Positions 57,103 to 64,000 of a stretch of DNA of 64,000 bases are shown here, in pieces. The position numbers were made by a program, and so were the translations under genes. The first letter of the stretch is position 1. Each line of letters starts with the position of its first letter. This DNA is from Magnetococcales bacterium (GTDB lineage: Bacteria; Pseudomonadota; Magnetococcia; Magnetococcales; DC0425bin3): assembly GCA_015229045.1 (NCBI GenBank), contig JADGCJ010000006.1, positions 1 to 64,000 of the forward strand, given 5' to 3'. The notes under the pieces are model-generated. The model was not told the DNA's origin. It was given only the letters and a program-made list of their open reading frames with translations, and did no database searches.

Positions 57103-57915
57103 TTACATGTCAATCGACTTCATGATGACTTTCAAATCCTTTAACAAGCTGTGGGCCATGGCCAAGCGTTGTCCTTTGACCTGATGGCCACTGTAGCGTG
57201 ATCCCAGGGCATTGACCTGGAGATTTTCCAGCTCCGGATTGAAGACCGGCCCAATTTCGGTGTCCTGGTAGGACTCCACCAGATGAATCAATTGCCATGT
57301 CAATTGAGCCAGGTCGAGGGGCCGGTAGCTTTCGACAAAATCGGAGAGAAAAACAAGTTTCTCAACACCATCGGCCAGGGAGGCCTGCATCATCTCCAGG
57401 AGTTCCAACAGCAGGGCCATACGCTCTTCACCCTGCCAGACGGGTTGCCGCACACAGCAGAGGGCATGCTGACGATGCGGTGCGGAAAAGAGGGTGTTCA
57501 CCCGTTCGGCCACGGCTTTCTGGATTGGCTGATCCAAATGGAGCAGACGAACGTAACGCTCGATGATGATTTCAGGTACCACCAAGCGGCAGGCATCTCC
57601 GGCGAATTCGACCGGACACTCGATATTTTCCTGGGCCAGAGTTTTCACCATGCCGGCCAGGGTGGCGGTGCCGACACCTTCCAGGGGCAAAACGGCTTCA
57701 AAAGGTTCGCGGTCGCTGTTGTCCGGGGTGAACAGGCTGGCCAGCAACAACTCGACCTCGTAGGGTTCCAGTCGGGCGATGCGCTGAGTAACCAGACCGT
57801 CCAGGGGCTGATCCACGCGCAGCCGGTCACGAATGCGCGTGGCGGCCCGGGCTTCCAGTTGGCGAGTCCGGGTCAGTGAACGTCGCAATTCGCTTAGCAC
57901 CCCTTGGTTCATCAT
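57103..57915 (-). CDS. Unrecognised 270-residue protein in the POR-icd interval
   Basis: Soluble, Leu/Glu/Val-rich and mostly helical by appearance; no signal peptide or membrane segment. Features: MMNQGVLSELRRSLTRTRQLEAR, a conserved-looking LEPYEVELLLASLFTPDN and a HALCCVRQPVWQGEERMALLLELL segment with adjacent Cys. I recognise no family. Start at 57915 (GAGGGG upstream); the frame reaches 58023 but that would run through the POR terminator. It lies downstream of the POR genes and upstream of icd, on the same strand. Confidence 0.6.
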   Translation of the reverse strand: MMNQGVLSELRRSLTRTRQLEARAATRIRDRLRVDQPLDGLVTQRIARLEPYEVELLLASLFTPDNSDREPFEAVLPLEGVGTATLAGMVKTLAQENIECPVEFAGDACRLVVPEIIIERYVRLLHLDQPIQKAVAERVNTLFSAPHRQHALCCVRQPVWQGEERMALLLELLEMMQASLADGVEKLVFLSDFVESYRPLDLAQLTWQLIHLVESYQDTEIGPVFNPELENLQVNALGSRYSGHQVKGQRLAMAHSLLKDLKVIMKSIDM

Positions 57916-57960
57916 CAATCCCCTCTCGACAGGACGTGCCCAGGCATATAAAGCCGGACG

Positions 57961-57997
57961 CAAAAAAAACGCCCCTCCCCCTGAAGGGAAGGGCGTT
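57961..57997 (-). terminator. Intrinsic terminator of the POR operon
   Basis: On the minus strand: stem AACGCCCUUCCC / GGGAGGGGCGUU with a short loop, then eight T residues. It lies 57 bp after the stop of the POR beta subunit gene. Confidence 0.9.
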
Positions 57998-58053
57998 GGA
58001 TGTTTTCTGCACACGGTGACCAAGGAGAGATGCCACCCTTGGCGTTGCCCATG

Positions 58054-59685
58054 TCAACTTGCAGAATACTCGCTTTGGGCATCCACGTTTTCGACACCGG
58101 CGAGCTCCTGGAGTCGCCGCCAGTTGGCCAGACGATCATCCATGGAACGCAACAGGGTATCGCTGGGTTTGCCCTCTTTGTCGAAGTGCTTGGTAAAACG
58201 CCCTTCCGTTTTGGCAAAGCTCAGAAAGTCAACCCGCTCCTCGGCGCCGTCCTTGCCTTTTTTGTGATGCCAGTCACGCTTCAAGGAGGGGTTGCCCTGC
58301 AGCGACAGACGCGAAGCGATGGTCGGGCCAGCATCCGGATTGTAGACAAACACCGGAAATGCCCTGGACTCCACGGCCAGATTGGCCTGCGTACAGGAGA
58401 CATCGTCAGCCACCTGATGTTCAGGCTGACAGGTGGTGTAGACGTTGATGACCGCCGGACCGTCAAAACGCAAGGCCTGCTCCACACCCCGATAGAAATG
58501 GGTGATCATGGGGCCGACTGTCTGGACCACGAAGACTCTGGGGTGCATCATGGCGATCAGACCGATCTCCTTGCGCCGCTCCTGCTTGCCTTTGACGGCT
58601 GTGCCATGTACGGACATTTTGGCTTCCTGACCGATGAAGGTCGCCGTGGAGGCCTGGCCGCCGGTATTGGAGTAGACCTGGGTGTCCAGGATGAGGACTT
58701 TGATGTTCATGCCGGAGGTCAACATGCGGGAAAGGGCCTGGAAGCCAATGTCCAGCATGGCCCCGTCACCCCCGAAGGCCCACAGGGCGTGGTCCTGCTT
58801 GCCGATCTGGTCCCAGTGGGCGCGGATACCCATGGCAACGACCGAGTTGTTCTCGAACAGGGAGTTGACCCAGGGTACCCGGAAGGGGTTGAACGGATAA
58901 GTCGAACCGTACACCGTGTTGCACCCTGTCGAAGCGACGATACCATACTTGTCGCCCACCACCTCGTTGGTGATGGCCAGCAACTGACGAATGACCGATC
59001 CTTCACCACACCCCATGCAGGAACCGGCGCCGCCCACGTACTGGTTGGCACTGTCGTTGAGCATGATATCGACACGGAGTTTTGGATTGATGTACTCCTT
59101 CGGGGTGTCGGGACAGCTCTTGTAAAAATCCCAGATGGAAAAATAATCCGGGAGATTGTCCTTGGTCTTTTTGATCATTTTCAGGGCGCGGTGATCACCG
59201 CAGGCGGTGACGCACTCGCCGCACCCCTTGCACTTGGTCGGGTCGACGAAGATACCGAACCAGGCTCCACCGGGGCTGTCCGGCTCTTTCTCTCTTTTCT
59301 TCTCGTAGGTTTTCCAGAACTTGGTCGTCTGGACAACCTGGCGATGGACCAGATCCTTGGTACGGCCATCGCAAAACTTGTTGATTTCCGTATCCAGGGT
59401 TGACGGGGTGACGACCCGTCCCCAGATGGCCGAATCCGGACAGTTCTGGACACACTCCATGCAGGCCACGCAGTTTTCCGACGAAAACTCCGGCAGGTCC
59501 GGAGCGATGTAGGAGAAGTCGCGATAAGAGCCCGTGCCTGCCGGAACCACCGAGCAGGCAATGAACGGATCGGCCGGCTGGCCCGATCCTCGTCCGGAAT
59601 TGTAGGCCTCAATGACCTCACGCGCCCGCTTGGCGTCATACCATTTGGGGGTAGCGTGGGAATAGATCTTGGCGCGCTGACTCAT
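58054..59685 (-). CDS. Pyruvate:ferredoxin oxidoreductase, ferredoxin-beta (TPP) subunit
   Basis: 543 residues corresponding to the C-terminal part of NifJ-type enzymes. Two [4Fe-4S] motifs (CVACMECVQNCP, CKGCGECVTACG) come first, then the TPP domain: GSCMGCGEGSVIRQLL, STGCNTVYGSTYP, AFGGDGAMLDIGFQAL and DTQVYSNTGGQAS. A conserved Cys ligates the third cluster. GGAGGA is 6 bases before the ATG; the alpha-gamma gene ends 47 bp upstream. Reversibly carboxylates acetyl-CoA to pyruvate with reduced ferredoxin. Confidence 0.94.
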   Translation of the reverse strand: MSQRAKIYSHATPKWYDAKRAREVIEAYNSGRGSGQPADPFIACSVVPAGTGSYRDFSYIAPDLPEFSSENCVACMECVQNCPDSAIWGRVVTPSTLDTEINKFCDGRTKDLVHRQVVQTTKFWKTYEKKREKEPDSPGGAWFGIFVDPTKCKGCGECVTACGDHRALKMIKKTKDNLPDYFSIWDFYKSCPDTPKEYINPKLRVDIMLNDSANQYVGGAGSCMGCGEGSVIRQLLAITNEVVGDKYGIVASTGCNTVYGSTYPFNPFRVPWVNSLFENNSVVAMGIRAHWDQIGKQDHALWAFGGDGAMLDIGFQALSRMLTSGMNIKVLILDTQVYSNTGGQASTATFIGQEAKMSVHGTAVKGKQERRKEIGLIAMMHPRVFVVQTVGPMITHFYRGVEQALRFDGPAVINVYTTCQPEHQVADDVSCTQANLAVESRAFPVFVYNPDAGPTIASRLSLQGNPSLKRDWHHKKGKDGAEERVDFLSFAKTEGRFTKHFDKEGKPSDTLLRSMDDRLANWRRLQELAGVENVDAQSEYSAS

Positions 59686-59732
59686 GCAAAATCCTCCAAT
59701 CGGGGCGGATTTTCAGACCGCCTCACCGACGC

Positions 59733-61766
59733 TTAGATGAAGAAGGCGTTGACGTCCTTACCTTTGGCATCCCAGTCCAGCTTGCCCTGGGCCAAGACCT
59801 CAGGCGAAGTGGCGTCCATGATCGCCCGGGTTACTTCCATGACCCGCGAATAACCCTGTCTGGCGGCATTGAGGTTGTCTTCGACCACCTTGCCGCCACG
59901 CTTGCCAAAGTACTTCTCCAGGGGCTTGCGCACCTGGTCGAACATCACCTGTTCGGAGAGGTTGGCATTCTCTCGGAACGGGGTCACACGCAGAAACACT
60001 CCCAGGAGAACCACACCCTGGAAGCGTTGAATCAGGGAGGAGTCGGACTGACAGGCTTCCCGGGCGATGGCAATCGTGTCCACGCCATAGAAGCGAATGC
60101 CGTTCTCCCGGATGACATATTTGGCATAGGCCGGGATCGAATTCCACAACCCTTCCGGGGTCGTTTCATCGGTATGCTGGAAGACAATGCCCTTGTTTTG
60201 CAGACCGACCAGGGGGTTGCCCATGAACCAGGTGGTGGGATCCATCAGCGGCACGAAGTCGACCTGTTGCAGCTCGCAGTGGGTCAAAATCTTGCCGGAG
60301 GGGGTGACCGTCAGGTAGGTGTTGGTGGGCAGCCCTTTTTTCTCCGAGCCATACTTCGGTGCCGCCTGAACCTTGAAGCCGAAGGTGTCACCCAGGATGG
60401 TGGCGATGATCTTGTTGGTGGTGACCGAACCATAGCCGCCTACCGAGTGTCCGCGCACCGAGAAGGAGCCAACGGGGCGAACGTCGGGTTCGATCTCCGT
60501 GGCCAAGCTGGTCGGGTGATCGATACCGAGGGTGAAATAGCGCTTGCCTTGTTGACCGGCAAGCATGTTCTTCACGACCGCCATGATATGGCCTGGAGTC
60601 ACGTCGCGTGAACCAAGACCGGCGGAGCCTGAAAACACATAAGGCATCCGATCAATCTTGACAAAGCCCGGAATCCCCATGAGCGCCTTGGCCAGGGAGG
60701 CCTCGATATCGGTGGTCAGGGGGTTGTCCACCATGGTCGGAATGTCACACCGTTCGAGGACGGCGATGGCTTTGCAGTTCTGGACCGCCTGGGCGATCTG
60801 GGCGGCCGGGAAGGGCCGGTAGCAGGTGACGATGATGGCACCCAGCTTGACCCCCATGTTTTTGCGTACCATGTCGATGGCCGAGCTGGCCGTTTCGCCC
60901 AGGGTACCCATGGCGATGATGGCGTATTCGGCGTCTTCCATCTGCACCGATTCGATCAGGCCGTATCGGCGCCCGGTCAGTTTGTAATACTCATCCATGG
61001 CGTTTTCGATGACGCCAGGCAGCTTGTCGTAGAAAAAGCGCTGGGCGATACGACCCTGCATGTAGGCGTCCTGGTTTTGCACCACACCGATTTGCAGAGG
61101 GTTGGCCGGGTCGAACATGGGCCGGATGCGATCCCGCGGATTGCCGAGGTAGTCGCGGACCAGTTCGTCTTCGGGAAAGTTCAGATTTTCGATGGTGTGC
61201 GTTCCCAGGAAACCGTCCTGGATGTTCATCATCGGGGTCATGCCATCTTCCGAGGCGCGGCGGGCGATCAGACAGAGATCGGCGACGGCCTGAATGCTGT
61301 GGGCAAACAGCATGCCCCAGGCGACATCGGCGACACCCATCACGTCGTCGTGGCCTGCATGAACGTTCAGGGACTGCACCGTCAACGCACGCGCACCAAT
61401 GTTCAAAACATGCGGCAGACGCTTCCCGGCGATGGTGTACAACACCTCCTTCATCAGGATCAGACCCTGTCCGGAGGTAAAGTTGGTAACCCGTCCCCCG
61501 GCCAAGGCAAAACCTTCACAGGCGGAGGCAGAGGAGTGTTCGGATTCCAATTCCATCCAGGCCAGTGGGGTTCCCCAGACGTTCTTGAAGCCATTGGCCA
61601 CTGCCACCTGGTACAACTGGCCCATGATCGTCGAAGAGGTGATGGGATAAGCTGCTGCACCATCCGTGGCCCGGGTTTCAACATAGGCGACAGCATCCGA
61701 ACCGTCCCCTGTACCCGGTATTCCGGGATAGGGAAAAAGCTGCTGCTCGGGTTTAAGAGTGGCCAT
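59733..61766 (-). CDS. Pyruvate:ferredoxin oxidoreductase, alpha-gamma subunit
   Basis: 677 residues matching the N-terminal half of NifJ: alpha domain (AAYPITSSTIMGQLYQ, NFTSGQGLILMKEVLYTI, NVHAGHDDVMGVAD), a transketolase C-like part (GTLGETASSAIDMV) and the gamma domain (GIDHPTSLATEIEPDVRPV, SVRGHSVGGYGSVTTNKI). AAGGAGC lies 7 bases before the ATG at 61766. Full POR is made with the downstream gene, so this enzyme is naturally split rather than frameshifted. Confidence 0.94.
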   Translation of the reverse strand: MATLKPEQQLFPYPGIPGTGDGSDAVAYVETRATDGAAAYPITSSTIMGQLYQVAVANGFKNVWGTPLAWMELESEHSSASACEGFALAGGRVTNFTSGQGLILMKEVLYTIAGKRLPHVLNIGARALTVQSLNVHAGHDDVMGVADVAWGMLFAHSIQAVADLCLIARRASEDGMTPMMNIQDGFLGTHTIENLNFPEDELVRDYLGNPRDRIRPMFDPANPLQIGVVQNQDAYMQGRIAQRFFYDKLPGVIENAMDEYYKLTGRRYGLIESVQMEDAEYAIIAMGTLGETASSAIDMVRKNMGVKLGAIIVTCYRPFPAAQIAQAVQNCKAIAVLERCDIPTMVDNPLTTDIEASLAKALMGIPGFVKIDRMPYVFSGSAGLGSRDVTPGHIMAVVKNMLAGQQGKRYFTLGIDHPTSLATEIEPDVRPVGSFSVRGHSVGGYGSVTTNKIIATILGDTFGFKVQAAPKYGSEKKGLPTNTYLTVTPSGKILTHCELQQVDFVPLMDPTTWFMGNPLVGLQNKGIVFQHTDETTPEGLWNSIPAYAKYVIRENGIRFYGVDTIAIAREACQSDSSLIQRFQGVVLLGVFLRVTPFRENANLSEQVMFDQVRKPLEKYFGKRGGKVVEDNLNAARQGYSRVMEVTRAIMDATSPEVLAQGKLDWDAKGKDVNAFFI

Positions 61767-62084
61767 CCAGACTGCTCCTTGGGTTGGTTTGGTTCCATAT
61801 TCCCCGGGATCACGGCCTTTCCGGTAGGGAAAGAGGGGGCGACCGGGTTTTTCGTGTCACTGGCGATGCATCACGCCATGCGGTTTTCTGTCGACAAACG
61901 CCTTCTCACGTAACAGAAGGGTAAATATTGACGTGTCCAGGGTAGTTATAGCAATCCTTTTTCGTTCAATCAATGCGCCTCGTGCAAGGCCGTGGCGGGG
62001 AAAAAGACGGAATTGTGCCATTCTTTTCATGTGATTGGAATTAAATGGCCCCTCTTTTCGGTCAAGAAAAAAACGCCTTGACAT
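61767..62084. other. Intergenic region between recR and the POR operon
   Basis: 318 bp, AT-richer near 61920-62080, where the POR promoter is expected. A GTCAAG...CTTGAC inverted repeat around a T run (62062-62083) follows recR by 2 bases and could end the recR transcript. No gene seen. Confidence 0.5.
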
Positions 62085-62714
62085 TCAAAATTCCCGGCGA
62101 CCCATGAGGGCTTGGTAGAGGGTGGACTCATCCAGGTACTCCAACTCCCCGCCCATGGGAAGACCGCAAGCGAGGCGCGTCACTTTTCCCACCAGGGGTT
62201 GTGCCATCTGTACGACATAGTGGGCTGTGGCCTCGCCTTCGACGGTGGGGTTGGTGGCGACGATCAATTCGGCGATTTTACCCTCGCGCAATCGTTTTAC
62301 CAGGGCGGCGGTGTGCAACTGCTCCGGTCCGATGCCGTCCAGGGGCGAAAGACGTCCTCCCAGGACGTGGTAGATTCCCTGGAACAATCCGGCTTTTTCC
62401 ATGGCCAGCAGGTCCGATGCCTCTTCGAGAACGCAGAGCACGGCCCTATCGCGCCGTTGATCGGTGCAGATCCAGCACAAGTCCTCTTCAGCCAGATTGA
62501 AACAGACGGCGCACGGACGTACCTTGTCTCGCAACCCCTCCAGGGCGTGGATCAGGGCGTCGATCTCCCCGCGTTCCCGACGCAACAGATGCTGCACCAT
62601 CCGTTGCGCCGACTTGCGCCCGACACCCGGAAAGCGGGAGAACAGGGCCGTGGCCTGATCGATGGAGGGCAACCCCGGCCTGTTCATCTCCACGTTCATG
62701 CTGTATCGGGACAT
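62085..62714 (-). CDS. recR: Recombination mediator RecR
   Basis: 209 residues: helix-hairpin-helix (RFPGVGRKSAQRMVQHLL), four-Cys zinc finger (CAVC...CWIC), Toprim domain (VLCVLEEASDLLAMEKAG) and a Walker-like C-terminus (LACGLPMGGELEYLDESTLYQAL). Loads RecA at gaps with RecO. ATG 62714 lies 3 bp after the ybaB stop; in-frame ATGs at 62699 and 62684 are also possible. Confidence 0.95.
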   Translation of the reverse strand: MSRYSMNVEMNRPGLPSIDQATALFSRFPGVGRKSAQRMVQHLLRRERGEIDALIHALEGLRDKVRPCAVCFNLAEEDLCWICTDQRRDRAVLCVLEEASDLLAMEKAGLFQGIYHVLGGRLSPLDGIGPEQLHTAALVKRLREGKIAELIVATNPTVEGEATAHYVVQMAQPLVGKVTRLACGLPMGGELEYLDESTLYQALMGRREF

Positions 62715-62716
62715 TG

Positions 62717-63034
62717 TCAAGGCAAATTCAGGCCGGGAATATTCATGCCTCCTGTCACTTGCGACAACTGCTTTTGCGTGATCTCCAGCAGGCTGCGTTG
62801 GGCATCGTTGAAGGCCGCCACCACCAGATCTTCCAGCATTTCGACATCTTCGGGTTGCATCAGTTTTGGATCGATATGCACCTTTTGCAGCTCTTGTTTG
62901 CCATTCATGGTCACCGTCACCAGGCCGCCGCCAGACTTTCCTGTCACGGTCGTCGCAGAGAGTTCTTCCTGCATTTTGGCCATGCGTTCCTGCATCTGTT
63001 GTGCTTGTTTGAGGATATTGCCCAGATTTTTCAC
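62717..63034 (-). CDS. ybaB: Nucleoid-associated protein, YbaB/EbfC family
   Basis: 105 residues: an N-terminal helix (MKNLGNILKQAQQMQERMAKMQEEL), strand segment GKSGGGLVTVTMNGKQELQKVHID and the C-terminal dimer helix. Binds DNA as a dimer. Standard dnaX-ybaB-recR arrangement, 41 bp after dnaX. Confidence 0.95.
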   Translation of the reverse strand: MKNLGNILKQAQQMQERMAKMQEELSATTVTGKSGGGLVTVTMNGKQELQKVHIDPKLMQPEDVEMLEDLVVAAFNDAQRSLLEITQKQLSQVTGGMNIPGLNLP

Positions 63035-63075
63035 ATCCGCCTCACTTTCGACTCTCTTCTGTCAGGGTTGAACCG

Positions 63076-64000
63076 TCACCCGTGTTTCACATCGTTTTCC
63101 AGGGTCTGTACGGCCACAATCTCCGCCTGGAACATGTCCATCAGGTGGTGCACGATTGGATGCTCCTGGATTTTTTCCAAAAAGCTTTGCCTGTGTTCTT
63201 GTTTTTGTCGGTCTTGCGTTTCTTGCCAGCTCTCCGGACAAGTGGCGGCGGAGGCATCCTCCACGACGATCCTGGTCCCGCCACACCCCTGCTGCAACAA
63301 AAATTCCGTCACCATCTGCTGGATGCGTATGGGTGGTCCGAAACAGTCGTTGGTCAGGCGCAGACGCACCGCTTCCGGAATTCCTCCCTCTCCGGGTTGA
63401 AACTCCAGACAGGCCACCTGGCCGCCCAGGCGTCGTGCCAGAGAGGGCGACTTCCGGGTGGCGAGCGCCAGGAAATCATCCCAGGAGGCAAGGGCTGGCT
63501 TGTCCCCGATCCGGTTTTCCCCTCGCTGTGTTGCGGGTTTCGATGTTTTGGCGACACTCTTTTCGGCAGTGTGTGGCAGGTTTCCGGGTCGGTCCGGGGT
63601 CCGGGTCGGGGGGGGGGCAGGATCTTCCTGGCCTGTTTTTTCTCCGGTGCCCGCATCGCCCGCCAGTTGCAGGACCAGTTTTCGCAAATCGGGTGCCTGG
63701 CGCAGGTAGGTGGCGCGCAGCAGGAGCATTTCCAGGGCCTGGTAGGGGGTGTCGGCAACTGCCAGATCGCTTCGCCCCCGCAGCAAAACCTGATAAAGCA
63801 TTTGCATCTGTTCCATGGAGAGTGCTTCCATGCAGGGGGGAACGGGTTCGAGATCCAATATTCTGTTTTCTTGTGCGTTATTCTGGCGCAACACCCGCCC
63901 GCGTGCGCCTTGATGCAGGAGGGCCAGCAGGTCGTTGACCAGGATTGTCGGCTCCACGCCTCCGGCAAAGAGTGTCTGGACGGCGTACAAGACCTGTTCT
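63076..64000 (-). CDS. dnaX: DNA polymerase III gamma/tau subunit, 3' part (cut by window end)
   Basis: About 307 codons are visible; the gene begins beyond base 64000. This part holds the end of the clamp-loader collar domain (MYAVQTLFAGGVEPTILVNDLLALL, YQVLLRGRSDL, ALEMLLLRATYLRQAP), a Pro/Thr-rich linker and a C-terminal tau-like domain. The AAA+ core lies outside. Identity is strengthened by ybaB and recR directly downstream. Confidence 0.9.
   Translation of the reverse strand, partial: EQVLYAVQTLFAGGVEPTILVNDLLALLHQGARGRVLRQNNAQENRILDLEPVPPCMEALSMEQMQMLYQVLLRGRSDLAVADTPYQALEMLLLRATYLRQAPDLRKLVLQLAGDAGTGEKTGQEDPAPPPTRTPDRPGNLPHTAEKSVAKTSKPATQRGENRIGDKPALASWDDFLALATRKSPSLARRLGGQVACLEFQPGEGGIPEAVRLRLTNDCFGPPIRIQQMVTEFLLQQGCGGTRIVVEDASAATCPESWQETQDRQKQEHRQSFLEKIQEHPIVHHLMDMFQAEIVAVQTLENDVKHG

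Noticed and set aside
58054..61766. POR genes as one frameshifted nifJ
   Set aside because: The halves are 47 bp apart, the second has its own strong ribosome-binding site, and the domain border is at a natural junction; a two-subunit enzyme is the better reading.

Overview
This window looks like a stretch of chromosome from a Gram-negative, autotrophy-capable proteobacterium. The best fit is the Magnetococcales group (relatives of Magnetococcus); this is an inference from gene content, because no rRNA or magnetosome gene is present. The clues are a dense set of reverse-TCA-type genes (pyruvate:ferredoxin oxidoreductase, 2-oxoglutarate:ferredoxin oxidoreductase, succinyl-CoA synthetase, NADP isocitrate dehydrogenase), a membrane pyrophosphatase, lipopolysaccharide genes (waaA, lpxK), an MSHA-like pilus biogenesis operon and a large chemosensory operon. 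The sequence is gene dense, with several families of short dispersed repeats. I see no tRNA, rRNA, CRISPR array, insertion sequence or prophage.

Layout. 1-2200: acetate permease pair (DUF485 protein and ActP) with a clear terminator. 2600-5830: an RhlE-type DEAD-box helicase and an AMP-forming acyl-CoA ligase. 6056-17852 (plus strand): a Wsp-like chemosensory operon (Hpt, CheW, CheR-TPR, CheW, receptor, CheA-REC, CheB, multidomain hybrid kinase, stand-alone receiver). 17857-22717 (minus): a redox module of two multihaem cytochromes c, a Tat-exported four-cluster ferredoxin, an NrfD-type membrane subunit and a tandem DUF350 membrane protein. 22718-23867: about 1.15 kb without a credible gene, holding three dispersed-repeat copies. 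23868-33044 (minus): MSHA-like operon mshL, mshN-like, a very large ExeA/MshM-like protein, mshE, mshG, with a 125-bp hairpin element inside it. 33604-37203 (plus): rfbB, waaA, lpxK. 37173-38563: DUF3124 protein and a ParDE toxin-antitoxin pair. 38581-46296 (minus): membrane glycosyltransferase-like protein, alaC-like aminotransferase, hom, a degenerate ApgM-like protein and recJ. 46360-56877 (minus): a small unknown protein, hppA, adk, sdhE, pentapeptide protein, korB, korA, sucD, sucC, icd. 57103-61766 (minus): an unknown 270-residue protein and the two POR subunits. 62085-64000 (minus): recR, ybaB and the 3' part of dnaX, cut by the window edge.

How it fits together. The POR, KOR, SCS and IDH genes cover successive steps from succinate to isocitrate plus acetyl-CoA to pyruvate, run reductively with ferredoxin and NADPH. 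The membrane pyrophosphatase and adenylate kinase beside them can recycle PPi and AMP from biosynthesis. The chemosensory operon has the Wsp gene order but carries a hybrid kinase and a bare receiver instead of a diguanylate cyclase, so its output is open. The most unusual features are a short repeat that lies between genes and also in frame inside the linkers of two signalling kinases, an ApgM-fold protein that has lost its catalytic residues inside a threonine-pathway operon, and the 1036-residue ATPase/coiled-coil/peptidoglycan-binding/SPOR protein in the pilus operon.
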